A stretch of DNA of 64,000 nt, from positions 32,657-96,656 of the forward strand of contig CAXBCH010000015.1 of assembly GCA_963974125.1 (NCBI GenBank), given 5' to 3'. Numbering within the stretch: the first letter of the stretch is position 1; every line of letters starts with the position of its first letter. The notes beneath the pieces are model-generated. The model did no database searches. It had not been told where the DNA came from and was given only the letters and a program-made list of their open reading frames with translations. The stretch is from Haliea sp963974125 (lineage in GTDB: Bacteria; Pseudomonadota; Gammaproteobacteria; Pseudomonadales; Halieaceae). Positions 55,231-63,728 of this stretch are shown in pieces. The position numbers and the translations under genes are program-made.

Positions 55231-55941
55231 TTGGAAGCACAACTGAGTATTATCGACCTGATTCTCGAGGCCGGATTCACCGTGCAGCTGGTCATGCTGA
55301 CCCTGTTGGCGGCCTCCATGGCCTCCTGGTACATGATCGTCCAGCGGTTTATCTATTTCCGCAACGGTCGCGAGGAGATGTTCGAGTTCGAGGAGCGCTT
55401 CTGGTCCGGTATCGACCTGTCCCAACTTTACCGCGAGGGCAATGAGCGCACGGCCGATGGCGCCATGATCGTCGGCATGGAGAGCATCTTCCGCGCCGGT
55501 TTCAAGGAGTTCTCGCGCCTGGCGAAACAGTCGGAGATGGATTCCGAGGCAGTGATCGAGGGCTCGCGCCGGGCCATGCGGGTGGCCATGCTGCGGGAGG
55601 AGGAGCGCCTGGAAAAGCACCTGTCCTTCCTGGCTTCGGTGGGTTCCACCAGCCCCTACATCGGCCTCTTCGGCACCGTCTGGGGGATCATGAACAGCTT
55701 CCGCGGCCTCGCCACCACCACCCAGGCGACCCTGGCCACGGTGGCCCCGGGCATCTCCGAGGCCCTGATCGCCACCGCGATGGGCCTGTTCGCCGCCATC
55801 CCGGCGGTACTCGCCTACAACCGCTTTGCCAGCCGCATGGATATGTTCCTCAATCGCTACGACACCTTTGTCGATGAGTTTTCCAGCATTCTCTACCGCC
55901 AGGCCTATGCCGTGCGCGCGCGCGACAGGAAAACGGGGTAA
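55231..55941 (+). CDS. tolQ: Tol-Pal system proton channel subunit TolQ
   Basis: Inner-membrane motor protein with three membrane helices, forming a proton channel with TolR to energise TolA. The 236 residues start at TTG 55231, preceded by GGGGGAG; an ATG start would lose part of the first membrane segment (LVMLTLLAASMASWYMI). The conserved SVGSTSPYIGLFGTVWGIM and GISEALIATAMGLFAAIPAVLAYN helices match TolQ/ExbB. The tolQRAB-pal-cpoB order identifies it as TolQ. Confidence 0.95.
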   Translation: MEAQLSIIDLILEAGFTVQLVMLTLLAASMASWYMIVQRFIYFRNGREEMFEFEERFWSGIDLSQLYREGNERTADGAMIVGMESIFRAGFKEFSRLAKQSEMDSEAVIEGSRRAMRVAMLREEERLEKHLSFLASVGSTSPYIGLFGTVWGIMNSFRGLATTTQATLATVAPGISEALIATAMGLFAAIPAVLAYNRFASRMDMFLNRYDTFVDEFSSILYRQAYAVRARDRKTG

Positions 55942-55949
55942 CCGCCGCC

Positions 55950-56372
55950 ATGCCCAGGTCCCGCAGCAAACGACGCCCCATGGCCGACATCAACGTCGTT
56001 CCCTATATCGACGTCATGCTGGTACTGCTCATCATCTTCATGGTGACCGCGCCGATGTTGATGCAGGGAGTGAAGGTCGAGCTGCCCACGGCCGATGCCG
56101 ACCCGGTGGACAACCAGGACAGCGAGCCCTTGATCATCTCCATCGACAGCAGCGGCCAGTTGTTCCTCAACCTCGGCGAGGACGAGAAGCAGGCCCTCGA
56201 GCTGGCGACCATCACCCAGCGCGTCGGTGCGGTCATGCGCCGCAGCCCGGAAAAGCCGGTGCTGGTGTGGGGTGACCGCGCTGTTCCCTACGGCGAGGTT
56301 GTCACCCTGATGGCCGCCCTGCAGGAAGCGGGCGCCCCCAGCGTCGGACTGGTGACAGAGCCACCCCAGTGA
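55950..56372 (+). CDS. tolR: Tol-Pal system protein TolR
   Basis: A 140-residue single-span inner-membrane protein partnering TolQ. The membrane helix VVPYIDVMLVLLIIFMVTAP carries the essential proton-coupling Asp. The periplasmic domain ends with LVWGDRAVPYGEVVTLMAALQEAGAPSVGLVT, typical of TolR/ExbD. It starts 8 bp after tolQ and its TGA overlaps the tolA GTG. Confidence 0.96.
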   Translation: MPRSRSKRRPMADINVVPYIDVMLVLLIIFMVTAPMLMQGVKVELPTADADPVDNQDSEPLIISIDSSGQLFLNLGEDEKQALELATITQRVGAVMRRSPEKPVLVWGDRAVPYGEVVTLMAALQEAGAPSVGLVTEPPQ

Positions 56373-57148
56373 ACTCTATCTACGCCAAGCCGGTAACGCC
56401 GCGCATCATCCTGCGTCCGGCGCTGGCGACTGTGCTGCTGCATGCCATCGTCATCTTCCTGCTGACGGCGAACTGGTCCAGCTCCGAGGAGCGGGTGCTG
56501 AAACCGAAGCCGATGCCGAAAGTCATCAATGCGACGCTGGTGGATGTCAGCGAGATACAGTCAAAGCCTGAACCTGCGCCGAAGCCCGCGCCCAGGCCAG
56601 AACCAAAACCCGAGCCCAAGCCGGAACCCAAGCCCAAGCCCAAGCCCGAACCCAAGCCGGAACCGAAGCCAGAGCCAAAGCCCGCACCCAAGCCGGAACC
56701 AAAGCCGGAACCAAAGCCGGAACCAAAGCCGGCGCCGAAGCCCGAGCCTCCTCGCCCTTCACAGCAGGAGCTGGCGGAAGCGGCTCGGCAGGAAGCGGCG
56801 CGCAAGGCTGCGGCGGAGCAGGCCGCGCGCGCCGCCGCCGCGTCCGCGGAGCTGGCCGCCAGCTACGCTTCCCTGATCCAGCAGACTGTGGAGCGGCGCT
56901 GGAGCCGCCCGCCCAGCGCCCGCAACGGAATGGAGGTTCTGTTGTCCATACAGTTGATCCCCACCGGTGAGGTGGTGAGCGTGAGCGTATTGCGCAGCAG
57001 CGGAGATGCCGCGTTCGACCGTTCCGCCATTGCCGCGGTCGAGCGCGCGGGCAACTTCCCCGAGCTCAAGAACCTGCCGCCGCGTGAGTTCGAACAGAAC
57101 TTCCGGCGTTTCCGCCTGTTATTCCGACCAGAGGATCTACGTTACTGA
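56369..57148 (+). CDS. tolA: Tol-Pal system protein TolA, short, with a Pro/Lys/Glu linker
   Basis: A 259-residue inner-membrane protein that reaches across the periplasm to Pal. GTG start overlaps the tolR stop. The anchor is about residues 17-34. Residues 66-130 are almost entirely Pro alternating with Lys or Glu, then a short Ala/Glu-rich helix (about 131-160) leads to the TonB/TolA C-terminal domain (VERRWSRPPSARNGMEVLLSIQL, SVLRSSGDAAFDRSAIAAVERAG). Most TolA linkers are long Ala/Lys helices; a Pro-rich linker is more like TonB. Position between tolR and tolB supports TolA. Confidence 0.93.
   Translation: MNSIYAKPVTPRIILRPALATVLLHAIVIFLLTANWSSSEERVLKPKPMPKVINATLVDVSEIQSKPEPAPKPAPRPEPKPEPKPEPKPKPKPEPKPEPKPEPKPAPKPEPKPEPKPEPKPAPKPEPPRPSQQELAEAARQEAARKAAAEQAARAAAASAELAASYASLIQQTVERRWSRPPSARNGMEVLLSIQLIPTGEVVSVSVLRSSGDAAFDRSAIAAVERAGNFPELKNLPPREFEQNFRRFRLLFRPEDLRY
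56564..56758 (+). repeat. In-frame tandem repeat encoding the TolA Pro/Lys/Glu linker
   Basis: About 195 bp of imperfect short repeats based on AAGCCGGAACCA/AAGCCCGAGCCC, each 12-bp unit encoding Lys-Pro-Glu-Pro. The cleanest run of identical units is near 56691-56730. Such arrays are prone to length change. Confidence 0.85.
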
Positions 57149-58449
57149 TGAAACACCTGACAGCAGTGATACTGGGGACCGTGATTGCCCTGGCGGCGAT
57201 GAGCGCCCGCGCGCAACTGGTCATTGAAATCACCCAGGGCATGGATAACCCCACGCCGATTGCGGTAGTGCCCTTTGCCTGGCAGGGCGGCGGGGCGCCG
57301 CCGGCCGATGTGGCCCAGGTTATCGATGACGACCTCGCCCGCAGCGGCCAGTTCGAGCCGGTTGACCGCGGCGACATGCTGGCCCGGCCCACTACCCAGG
57401 AGCAGGTGTTCTACCGCGACTGGCGCGCGATCAATTCCGACTATGTGCTGATCGGCAGGGTGTCGGTGACCGGGCCGGTGCAGATGCGGATCGAGTACGA
57501 ACTGTTCGACGTCAATCGCCAGGCGCGCGTACTGCACGGTTATGAAGAGGGCCATGTCAAAGAGGCGCGGATGCTTTCCCACAGGGTGGCGGACGAAGTC
57601 TATGAAACCCTGACCGGTATCCCCGGCGCCTTTGCCACCCGCCTGCTGTACGTTTCCGTGACCCGCAACCCGGGCGGCAAGGACTACTACCGCCTGACCC
57701 TGGCCGACTCCGACGGCGCCCGCCCGATCGTGCTGCTGGAATCCCGCGAGCCGATCATGGCACCCACCTGGTCCCCGGACGGCAAGCACATAGCGTATGT
57801 ATCCTTCGAGACCAGCCGTCCGGCGATATATCGTCAGGAACTGGCCACGGGCGTGCGCGAGCAGCTGACCAATTTCCGCGGCCTCAACGGCGCGCCGGCG
57901 TGGTCGCCGGATGGCAATACCATGGCCATGGTGTTGTCCAAGGACGGCAACCCCGACATCTACCTGATGGACCTGCGGAGCAAGCAGCTGACCCAGATTA
58001 CCCGCCACTACGCCATCGACACCGAGCCTGCCTGGATGCCGGATGGCAGGTCGTTGCTGTTTACCTCCGACCGCGGCGGGCGCCCGCAGATCTACCGCTA
58101 TGACCTGCGCAGCGGCGCCACCGAGCGGGTCACTTTCGAGGGCACCTACAACGCCCGGGCGCGCATGGCCCAGGACGGGCGCAATATGGTGATGGTGCAC
58201 CAGTCCAGCGGGCGCTTCCATATTGCGCTGCAGGACCTGGTAAGCAACCGCCTGCAGGTGCTTACCAGCACCGAGCTCGACGAAAGTCCCAGTATCGCCC
58301 CCAATGGCTCTATGGTATTGTATGGCACCAAATCCGGCGACCGGGGCATTCTTGCCGCCGTCTCCGTGGACGGTGGAGTGAAATTCCGTTTACCGGCGCG
58401 CGAAGGCGACGTCCGTGAACCGGCATGGTCACCATATCTAAGTCGTTGA
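57148..58449 (+). CDS. tolB: Tol-Pal system beta-propeller protein TolB
   Basis: Periplasmic protein of 433 residues with a signal peptide ending at SARAQ. An N-terminal alpha/beta domain (IAVVPFAWQGGG) precedes a six-bladed propeller with repeated WSPDGKHIAYVS, WSPDGNTMAMV and WMPDGRSLLFTSDRGGRPQIY blades. It mediates Pal release and interaction with TolA. It shares one base with the end of tolA (TGATG) and lies 54 bp before pal. Confidence 0.97.
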   Translation: MKHLTAVILGTVIALAAMSARAQLVIEITQGMDNPTPIAVVPFAWQGGGAPPADVAQVIDDDLARSGQFEPVDRGDMLARPTTQEQVFYRDWRAINSDYVLIGRVSVTGPVQMRIEYELFDVNRQARVLHGYEEGHVKEARMLSHRVADEVYETLTGIPGAFATRLLYVSVTRNPGGKDYYRLTLADSDGARPIVLLESREPIMAPTWSPDGKHIAYVSFETSRPAIYRQELATGVREQLTNFRGLNGAPAWSPDGNTMAMVLSKDGNPDIYLMDLRSKQLTQITRHYAIDTEPAWMPDGRSLLFTSDRGGRPQIYRYDLRSGATERVTFEGTYNARARMAQDGRNMVMVHQSSGRFHIALQDLVSNRLQVLTSTELDESPSIAPNGSMVLYGTKSGDRGILAAVSVDGGVKFRLPAREGDVREPAWSPYLSR

Positions 58450-58503
58450 AAACGACGGTTGTAACCAATGTCATTAACCATCATTCGCAAGGAAAGAACC
58501 ACA

Positions 58504-59034
58504 ATGAAACATCTGACTGTTGCTGGCAAGGCACTGACTCTACTGTTCGTCGCCGCGTTTCTCGTAGCCTGTTCCAGCAAGGACACCAAGGACGATGACG
58601 CCGCTGCTGCTGCCGCAGCCGAAGCTGCTGCCCGCTCCGCCGCCGAGCGCGCCGCCGCCGCTGATGCCGAGGCCGCTGGCTCCCAGCAGCAGCGCCTGCA
58701 GGACGCCGTCGCCGCCGTGGGCAACGTGTTCTACTTCGACTACGACAGCTCCAACCTGAAGCCCCAGGCCCAGGCTGCGCTGGATGCCCATATCGCCCTG
58801 CTGCGGACCAACGAGCGCAGCGTGCGCCTCGAAGGCCACACTGACGAGCGCGGCACCCGTGAATACAACATGGCGCTGGGCGAGCGCCGTGCCAACACCG
58901 TGCGCGACTACATGGTCGTGAACGGCATCGCCAGCTACCGTATTGAAACGGTCAGCTACGGCGAAGAGCAGCCCATCGCTTACGGTTCCGGCGAAGCCAA
59001 CTGGTCGCAGAACCGTCGCGTTGAGCTCAAGTAG
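58504..59034 (+). CDS. pal: Peptidoglycan-associated lipoprotein Pal
   Basis: Outer-membrane lipoprotein that anchors the membrane to peptidoglycan. ATG 58504 gives 176 residues with lipobox Cys23 (FLVACSS). A Ala/Glu-rich spacer (about 30-60) leads to the OmpA-like domain with VFYFDYDSSNLKPQAQ, EGHTDERGTREYNMALGERR and NWSQNRRVEL, which bind meso-DAP. An in-frame ATG at 58468 would bury the signal sequence and is rejected. Confidence 0.97.
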   Translation: MKHLTVAGKALTLLFVAAFLVACSSKDTKDDDAAAAAAAEAAARSAAERAAAADAEAAGSQQQRLQDAVAAVGNVFYFDYDSSNLKPQAQAALDAHIALLRTNERSVRLEGHTDERGTREYNMALGERRANTVRDYMVVNGIASYRIETVSYGEEQPIAYGSGEANWSQNRRVELK

Positions 59035-59047
59035 GGCGCGGTAGCGC

Positions 59048-59974
59048 ATGCGTTACTTCAGCAAAGCGCTGTTGGCAAACGGGTTGGCCCTCGCGGTCGG
59101 CCCGTTCTGCTTTCTGGCCACCACACACGCCCAGGACTATATCGACGTTGAGGCGGAGCGCGCCGCAGAGTCTGCGAATCCGTCGTCTTCTTCCACGGTG
59201 CAACCTGCCGAGTCCTACCCCGTTACCAGCTACGGCATTGGCTCTGCCCCGGCCGCTCCGGTGCTGCAGGGAGAAAGTCCGGCAGCCCCGGTCGGCAGTG
59301 CCAGTGGCAACGCCGGCCAGTTGCTGTTGAAAGTGCAGCAACTGCAGCAGGAAGTGATGCGCCTCAACGGCTTGGTCGAGGAGCAGGCACACGAATTGCG
59401 CACCCTCAAGGCCCAGAGCCTGGAGCGCTATATTGATCTGGACCGCCGCCTGGGCTTGCTGGCTGGCGGTAGCGGCGAACTGGCACCTGAGGCGGCAGCG
59501 GGACCATCGGCCCCTGCTCCCACGGCGGAGGCGGCGGCGCCGCGTTCGTCGCCTGTCGCAGCGGCCCCTGCGGCTGCAGTGGCACAGCCGGGTGAGTCGG
59601 AAGCCTATCAGGCTGCCTATGCACTGGTGCGCAGCCAGCAGTTCAACCAGGCTGTGACCGCATTCCAGCAATTCCTGCAGGACTATCCGTCCGGGCGTTT
59701 TACCCCCAACGCCCACTACTGGCTGGGCGAATTGTACCTGGTGACATCGCCGCCAGACCCGGAGGCCGCGCGGCAGGCATTCATGCTGCTGCTGGACATG
59801 TACCCGACCGACTCCAAGGTGCCTGATGCGCTGTTCAAGCTGGGCCGGATACACTATACCAAGGGCAACCGCGAGCGCGCCCGCGAGTTCCTCGATCGCG
59901 TGATCAACGAATTCGGCTCCACCAACAGTGCCGCGGTCAAGCTGGCGCAGGATTTCATCAGCGAGAACTACTGA
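59048..59974 (+). CDS. cpoB: Cell division coordinator CpoB (YbgF)
   Basis: Periplasmic protein of 308 residues that links Tol-Pal to PBP1B activity. Signal peptide ends at TTHAQ. An N-terminal coiled coil (LLLKVQQLQQEVMRLNGLVEEQAHELRTL) mediates trimerisation. A Pro/Ala-rich linker and C-terminal TPR repeats (YALVRSQQFNQAVTAFQQFLQDYPSGRF, PDALFKLGRIHYTKGN) follow. It starts 13 bp after pal, completing the Tol-Pal unit, and is 21 bp before queE. Confidence 0.95.
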   Translation: MRYFSKALLANGLALAVGPFCFLATTHAQDYIDVEAERAAESANPSSSSTVQPAESYPVTSYGIGSAPAAPVLQGESPAAPVGSASGNAGQLLLKVQQLQQEVMRLNGLVEEQAHELRTLKAQSLERYIDLDRRLGLLAGGSGELAPEAAAGPSAPAPTAEAAAPRSSPVAAAPAAAVAQPGESEAYQAAYALVRSQQFNQAVTAFQQFLQDYPSGRFTPNAHYWLGELYLVTSPPDPEAARQAFMLLLDMYPTDSKVPDALFKLGRIHYTKGNRERAREFLDRVINEFGSTNSAAVKLAQDFISENY

Positions 59975-59995
59975 CCGCCGGTCAGTCTCAAGCCC

Positions 59996-60691
59996 ATGGC
60001 AAGCACTCAACTCCGAACTCCCGCTGCGGCGTCCGCCGACGCGGGAGACATCTTCCTGCGCATCACCGAGGTGTTCTACTCCCTGCAGGGTGAAGCCCGC
60101 ACCGTGGGCCTGCCCACCGTATTCGTGCGCCTCACCGGCTGCCCGCTGCGCTGTGTCTACTGTGATACCGCCTATGCCTTCAGTGGCGGCGAGCAGTGGA
60201 GCTTGGCGCGGCTGCTGGCGGCGGTGGCCAGTCACCGACCGCGCTATGTCACTGTGACCGGGGGCGAGCCGCTGGCGCAACCCGCTTGCCTGCCACTGCT
60301 GGCGTCCCTTTGCGATGCCGGCTATGAAGTGTCACTGGAAACCTCCGGCGCGCTCCCGGTCGCGGACGTGGATCCGCGAGTGGTCAAGGTGCTGGACCTG
60401 AAGACGCCCGCCTCGGGTGAGGCTCACCGCAATGACTACGCCAATATCGCTCACCTGACGCCCAACGACCAGGTCAAGTTCGTCATCTGCGATCGCGCCG
60501 ACTACGACTGGGCGCGCTTCAAACTCGATGAGTACCGGCTCGCGGAGCGGGTATCCGATGTGCTGTTCTCACCCAGCCACGGCCAGCTCCACGGCCGCAC
60601 CCTGGCCGAGTGGATTCTGGCCGACAACCTGCCCGTGCGCCTGCAGCTGCAGCTGCACAAACTGCTGTGGAACGATGAGCCCGGGCACTGA
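59996..60691 (+). CDS. queE: 7-carboxy-7-deazaguanine synthase
   Basis: Radical-SAM enzyme converting 6-carboxy-tetrahydropterin to 7-carboxy-7-deazaguanine in queuosine biosynthesis. The 231 residues have the cluster cysteines C49, C53 and C56 (TGCPLRCVYCDTAY), FYSLQGEARTVGLPTVFVRLTGC at the active-site entry, VTGGEPLAQ and LETSGALPV. The next gene, queC, uses its product and overlaps it by 17 bp, so the two are coupled. Confidence 0.96.
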   Translation: MASTQLRTPAAASADAGDIFLRITEVFYSLQGEARTVGLPTVFVRLTGCPLRCVYCDTAYAFSGGEQWSLARLLAAVASHRPRYVTVTGGEPLAQPACLPLLASLCDAGYEVSLETSGALPVADVDPRVVKVLDLKTPASGEAHRNDYANIAHLTPNDQVKFVICDRADYDWARFKLDEYRLAERVSDVLFSPSHGQLHGRTLAEWILADNLPVRLQLQLHKLLWNDEPGH

Positions 60692-61376
60692 GCAGCCAGG
60701 GGCGGGCAGGCGAGCCGTCATCCTGGTGTCCGGCGGCCTCGACTCCACCACCGTGCTGGCCATGGCCCGCGCCCAGGGCTATCAGTGCTTCACCCTGAGC
60801 TTCGACTACGGCCAGCGTCACCGGGCGGAACTGCAGGCGGCGGCGCGGGCATCCGCCGCCCTCGGCGACGTCGAACACAAGGTAGTGACCCTCAACCTGG
60901 ACAGCATCGGCGGCTCCGCCCTGACCGACATGGCCATCGCCGTGCCGGAAGAAGAAACCGCCGGTATCCCCATTACCTACGTGCCTGCCCGCAATACCGT
61001 GTTCCTGTCGATCGCGCTGGGCTGGGCCGAGGTGCTCGGTGCCAACGACATCTTCATCGGCGTCAACGCGGTGGACTACTCCGGCTACCCCGATTGCCGC
61101 CCCGAGTACATCGCCGCCTTCGAAACCATGGCCAACCTGGCGACCCGCGCCGGCGTCGAGGGGCAGAAGCTGACCATTCACACCCCTCTGATGGACCTGT
61201 CCAAGGGTGATATCATCCGCGCCGGCACGGCCCTGGGCGTCGATTACTCCCTCACCGTGTCCTGCTACCAAGCCACCGGGCAGGGCCTGGCCTGCGGCAA
61301 GTGCGACTCCTGCCGCCTGCGGCGCGAGGGCTTCAGCCAGGCGGGCATCGCGGATCCTACCCGTTACCGGTCATAG
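60675..61376 (+). CDS. queC: 7-cyano-7-deazaguanine synthase
   Basis: ATP-dependent amide-to-nitrile enzyme making preQ0 from the QueE product. ATG 60675, inside the end of queE, gives 233 residues. The PP-loop SGGLDSTTVLA is at 19-29, FDYGQRH and YVPARNTVFLSIA follow, and the zinc-binding cysteines are in SCYQATGQGLACGKCDSC. queD and queF are not in the window. It is the last gene of the long co-directional block before tRNA-Lys. Confidence 0.97.
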   Translation: MSPGTEQPGAGRRAVILVSGGLDSTTVLAMARAQGYQCFTLSFDYGQRHRAELQAAARASAALGDVEHKVVTLNLDSIGGSALTDMAIAVPEEETAGIPITYVPARNTVFLSIALGWAEVLGANDIFIGVNAVDYSGYPDCRPEYIAAFETMANLATRAGVEGQKLTIHTPLMDLSKGDIIRAGTALGVDYSLTVSCYQATGQGLACGKCDSCRLRREGFSQAGIADPTRYRS

Positions 61377-61410
61377 CGGGACAATAGGCGGCGATGACGT
61401 AAAAAAGCAC

Positions 61411-61438
61411 TTGAGTTTTATACCCAAATCCGTACTAT
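61411..61438 (+). promoter_or_regulatory. Predicted promoter of tRNA-Lys
   Basis: TTGAGT (61411-61416), a 16-nt spacer and TACTAT (61433-61438), 14 nt before the tRNA 5' end. Both hexamers are 4/6 matches. Confidence 0.5.
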
Positions 61439-61452
61439 ACGCAGCTCTTTCG

Positions 61453-61528
61453 GGGCCGTTAGCTCAGTTGGTAGAGCAGTTGGCTTTTAACCAATTGGTC
61501 GCTGGTTCGAATCCAGCACGGCCCACCA
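61453..61528 (+). tRNA. tRNA-Lys (anticodon UUU)
   Basis: A complete 76-nt cloverleaf with encoded CCA. The acceptor stem GGGCCGT (61453-61459) pairs with ACGGCCC. The D arm is GCTC...GAGC, the anticodon loop CTTTTAA with TTT at 61486-61488, and the T arm GCTGG-TTCGAAT-CCAGC. It differs from E. coli tRNA-Lys at few positions. Its 3' half is the likely attachment site of the island whose integrase gene ends 24 bp downstream. Confidence 0.98.
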
Positions 61529-61551
61529 TTTTCCCCTTCAATATCAATCGC

Positions 61552-62646
61552 CTACCGGGCACCGGCGCCCTGGGTCCGGTGCCGCAGCACCACCAGTGCC
61601 GGAGTTTTGCCGGACTTTCCTGAACACACCCGATTTGCCGCCTCAATGAGCTCCTCCAACTCCGGCGCCGAGTAGTGCGTGGTGATGTCGCCGTTCCTGT
61701 GACCCAGCAATATTTTTCGGGTTTCCAGGGACACACCGGCCGCACGCAGGCGGCGCCCGAAGGTGTGTTTCAGGTCGTGCACCCGGATCGGCAGGTCCAG
61801 CTTGCGCCGGACCGTTTTCCAGCCATTGTTGTTGATGCTGCGCACGGGACGGCCGTAGTAGGTGAAGACGCGCTGCGGGTGTTGCCCGCGCACGCCGTCG
61901 ATCACTGACTTTGCCACCCGGTTCAGTACCACCAACCGATCCTCCCGGTTCTTGACCTTCTCTCCCGGAATGAGAAACACCGAAGTACCCAGTTCCGGCA
62001 CGTCGATCTCCCAATCCCACTGCAAGCTGCAGACCTCGCCATCCCGGCAGCCGGTATTCACCTTGAACAGACACATCCGGCTCAGGTGATCCGGTAGCGC
62101 CTTGAACAAGCGGTGTTGCTCCTCCCAACTGAGCGGGTAGGGGCGCCTGGCATCGTGTAACGGCAGCAACTGGATCAGTGGTGCCGACTCCAGCCAGGTC
62201 AAACCGTGTTCATCCCGCCACAGCCGGGCACTGAGGTTGAGTACCCGCCTTACCGTGGCCAAGGCACCGTTGATGGTCTTGTTCTTCTTGCCCTCCTTCT
62301 TCCTTTTATCTATGTAGGCCTGCAGTGTGCCCATATGGACCTGATGCAGCGGCAGTTCGCCGATGTACGTGTCCAGCTCCTTGAGATGGAAGGCGTAGGT
62401 TCGGAGGGTAGCCAGGTGGGTGTTTTCCTCGAGAAAGCGCGTAGCTGCCTCGCGGAAAATGCGCACCGGCCGTACGCCGAATACTGACGCCTGCCTGATC
62501 TCCTCAACCCGGCGGGCCAGTATCAGCTCCGCCGTTTTGAGTTCGCTCGTTCCAGTGCTTTGGTGAATGCGATGGCCGAGGACCTGCTTGTCGATATGCC
62601 AGATCCCACCACGCTTCCGCAGCCCGGAGTTTCGATTGCGTCCCAT
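61552..62646 (-). CDS. Tyrosine recombinase/site-specific integrase (tRNA-Lys island)
   Basis: A 364-residue phage-type integrase with an N-terminal arm (residues 1-60), a core-binding SAM-like domain (about 65-165) and a catalytic domain. Catalytic residues are Arg in NTGCRDGEV, His in HDLKHTFGRRL (Lys where HxxR has Arg, a variant I recall in this subfamily), His in LLGHRNGDITTHYS and Tyr in the same string. GAGGAGA precedes its ATG. It ends 24 bp from the tRNA and overlaps the preceding excisionase-like gene by 124 bp. Confidence 0.93.
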   Translation of the reverse strand: MGRNRNSGLRKRGGIWHIDKQVLGHRIHQSTGTSELKTAELILARRVEEIRQASVFGVRPVRIFREAATRFLEENTHLATLRTYAFHLKELDTYIGELPLHQVHMGTLQAYIDKRKKEGKKNKTINGALATVRRVLNLSARLWRDEHGLTWLESAPLIQLLPLHDARRPYPLSWEEQHRLFKALPDHLSRMCLFKVNTGCRDGEVCSLQWDWEIDVPELGTSVFLIPGEKVKNREDRLVVLNRVAKSVIDGVRGQHPQRVFTYYGRPVRSINNNGWKTVRRKLDLPIRVHDLKHTFGRRLRAAGVSLETRKILLGHRNGDITTHYSAPELEELIEAANRVCSGKSGKTPALVVLRHRTQGAGAR

Positions 62647-62858
62647 AGTTCATCTCCTCGATGTCGTGCGGGACGCCCGTTGCACCGTTTATATTGGTCC
62701 ACCCAGGCGTCCATTTCAAGGCGGTCGAAGGCGACACCCTGGCGCCCGATGCGAACTTCAGTCAGGGCAGGGCGCACCTCCCGGTTAAAGCGGTTGCGGT
62801 CCATACCCAGGTAGTCGGGGGCGTCGCGGAGTCGGATCAGGCGGGGCTGGATCTGCAT
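62523..62858 (-). CDS. Excisionase/AlpA-like small DNA-binding protein
   Basis: A 111-residue protein. Residues 1-60 (PRLIRLRDAPDYLGMDRNRF, then EVRIGRQGVAFDRLEMDAWVDQY) look like the winged helix-turn-helix of excisionases, which bind DNA and direct recombination. The C-terminal 45 residues are not recognised and lie entirely in sequence shared with the integrase gene. GGGGAGA is 6 nt before the ATG, which starts 3 bp after the second integrase stop. Operon position supports a recombination-directionality role. Confidence 0.72.
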   Translation of the reverse strand: MQIQPRLIRLRDAPDYLGMDRNRFNREVRPALTEVRIGRQGVAFDRLEMDAWVDQYKRCNGRPARHRGDELWDAIETPGCGSVVGSGISTSRSSAIAFTKALERANSKRRS

Positions 62859-62861
62859 CGG

Positions 62862-63728
62862 CTATCTCCCCAGGTACACCGCGGTTATTTGCTCCCGGAC
62901 ATGGCCCAGCTCCCTGCTGATGGCCAGGCGCGCCTGTTGATCCGCCTGCTGCTGTGCCGAACTGAGGTCCTTTTTGCTTGGCCCGCCGCCATGGGGGGAG
63001 GGCCAGCCGGTGAGTTCCAGGTAGCGCTGCTGGGCATAGGCATGGCGCAGGCCGTGCATTTTGGACAGGCCGGCATTGGCCGTGTGGCGCTCGTAGATCC
63101 TGAGCTGCTCGATATAGCTGCGCCCCCCCGGAATCAGGGCGCCCAGTCCGGCCAAGCGCTTGGCCTGTTCCAGCAGGGCGCGTTGCTCCCTGGTGCGGAT
63201 GGGGACGGTGCGTTCCCGTCCCCCCTTGGTCCAGCTGGCTTTCAGGTGCAGGTGGTCCCCGCGATCGGCCCAGCGGGGCCGGATCTTGAGGGCTTCCTCC
63301 CACCGCAGCCCGAAGGCTTTCTGCAGCCGCAGGCTCATCCGCACATGCTCGTCCTTGACCTGGTCAAGTTGCTCGCGTGCCAGGCCCTTGGCTTTACTGT
63401 TCTCGGACACAAACTGCCGGTCCGGTATGCCATAGAAATCATTGGAGCCGGCTACTACGGCTCGCCTGTTAACCTTCTCCGCCCACCAACGTAAACAACT
63501 CATGCGGTTCTTAATGGTGCCGGGGGAGAGGTTTTGCCCCTGCCAGTGGTAGACCAGGGCCCGGACATGTTTCTGCTTCAGGGAGGTGGCCTGCAGCTGT
63601 CGGAAGCCCAGCTCGTGCAACTGGTTGGCGATGGCCGTCAGCTGGCGCTCTCGGCCCACCCGGGTTTCGAAGCTGCCTTCATGGCTGTGCCTGCATAACA
63701 TTTTCAGTTGGTAGTTCAGGTCGCGCAT
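62862..63728 (-). CDS. Second tyrosine recombinase (integrase domain-containing protein)
   Basis: A 288-residue recombinase of a different subfamily from the tRNA-proximal one. The N-terminal phage-integrase SAM-like domain (about 10-95) includes QNLSPGTIKNRMSCLRWWAEKV. The catalytic domain has Arg in FGLRWEEALKI, HxxR in HGLRHAYAQQRY, and His and Tyr in ELGHVREQITAVYLG, ending a few residues later. GAAGGA lies 8 nt before its ATG 63728. It is first in the operon with the excisionase-like gene and the tRNA-Lys integrase. Proteins of this type occur in ICEs and plasmids. Confidence 0.85.
   Translation of the reverse strand: MRDLNYQLKMLCRHSHEGSFETRVGRERQLTAIANQLHELGFRQLQATSLKQKHVRALVYHWQGQNLSPGTIKNRMSCLRWWAEKVNRRAVVAGSNDFYGIPDRQFVSENSKAKGLAREQLDQVKDEHVRMSLRLQKAFGLRWEEALKIRPRWADRGDHLHLKASWTKGGRERTVPIRTREQRALLEQAKRLAGLGALIPGGRSYIEQLRIYERHTANAGLSKMHGLRHAYAQQRYLELTGWPSPHGGGPSKKDLSSAQQQADQQARLAISRELGHVREQITAVYLGR

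Noticed and set aside
56564..56758. CRISPR-like repeat
   Set aside because: The units are contiguous 12-bp coding repeats with no spacers. No direct-repeat/spacer array was noticed anywhere in the window.
56380..56805. Glycine-rich minus-strand open frame opposite tolA
   Set aside because: It is the reverse complement of the Pro/Lys/Glu repeat array. Repetition explains both the composition and the open frame.
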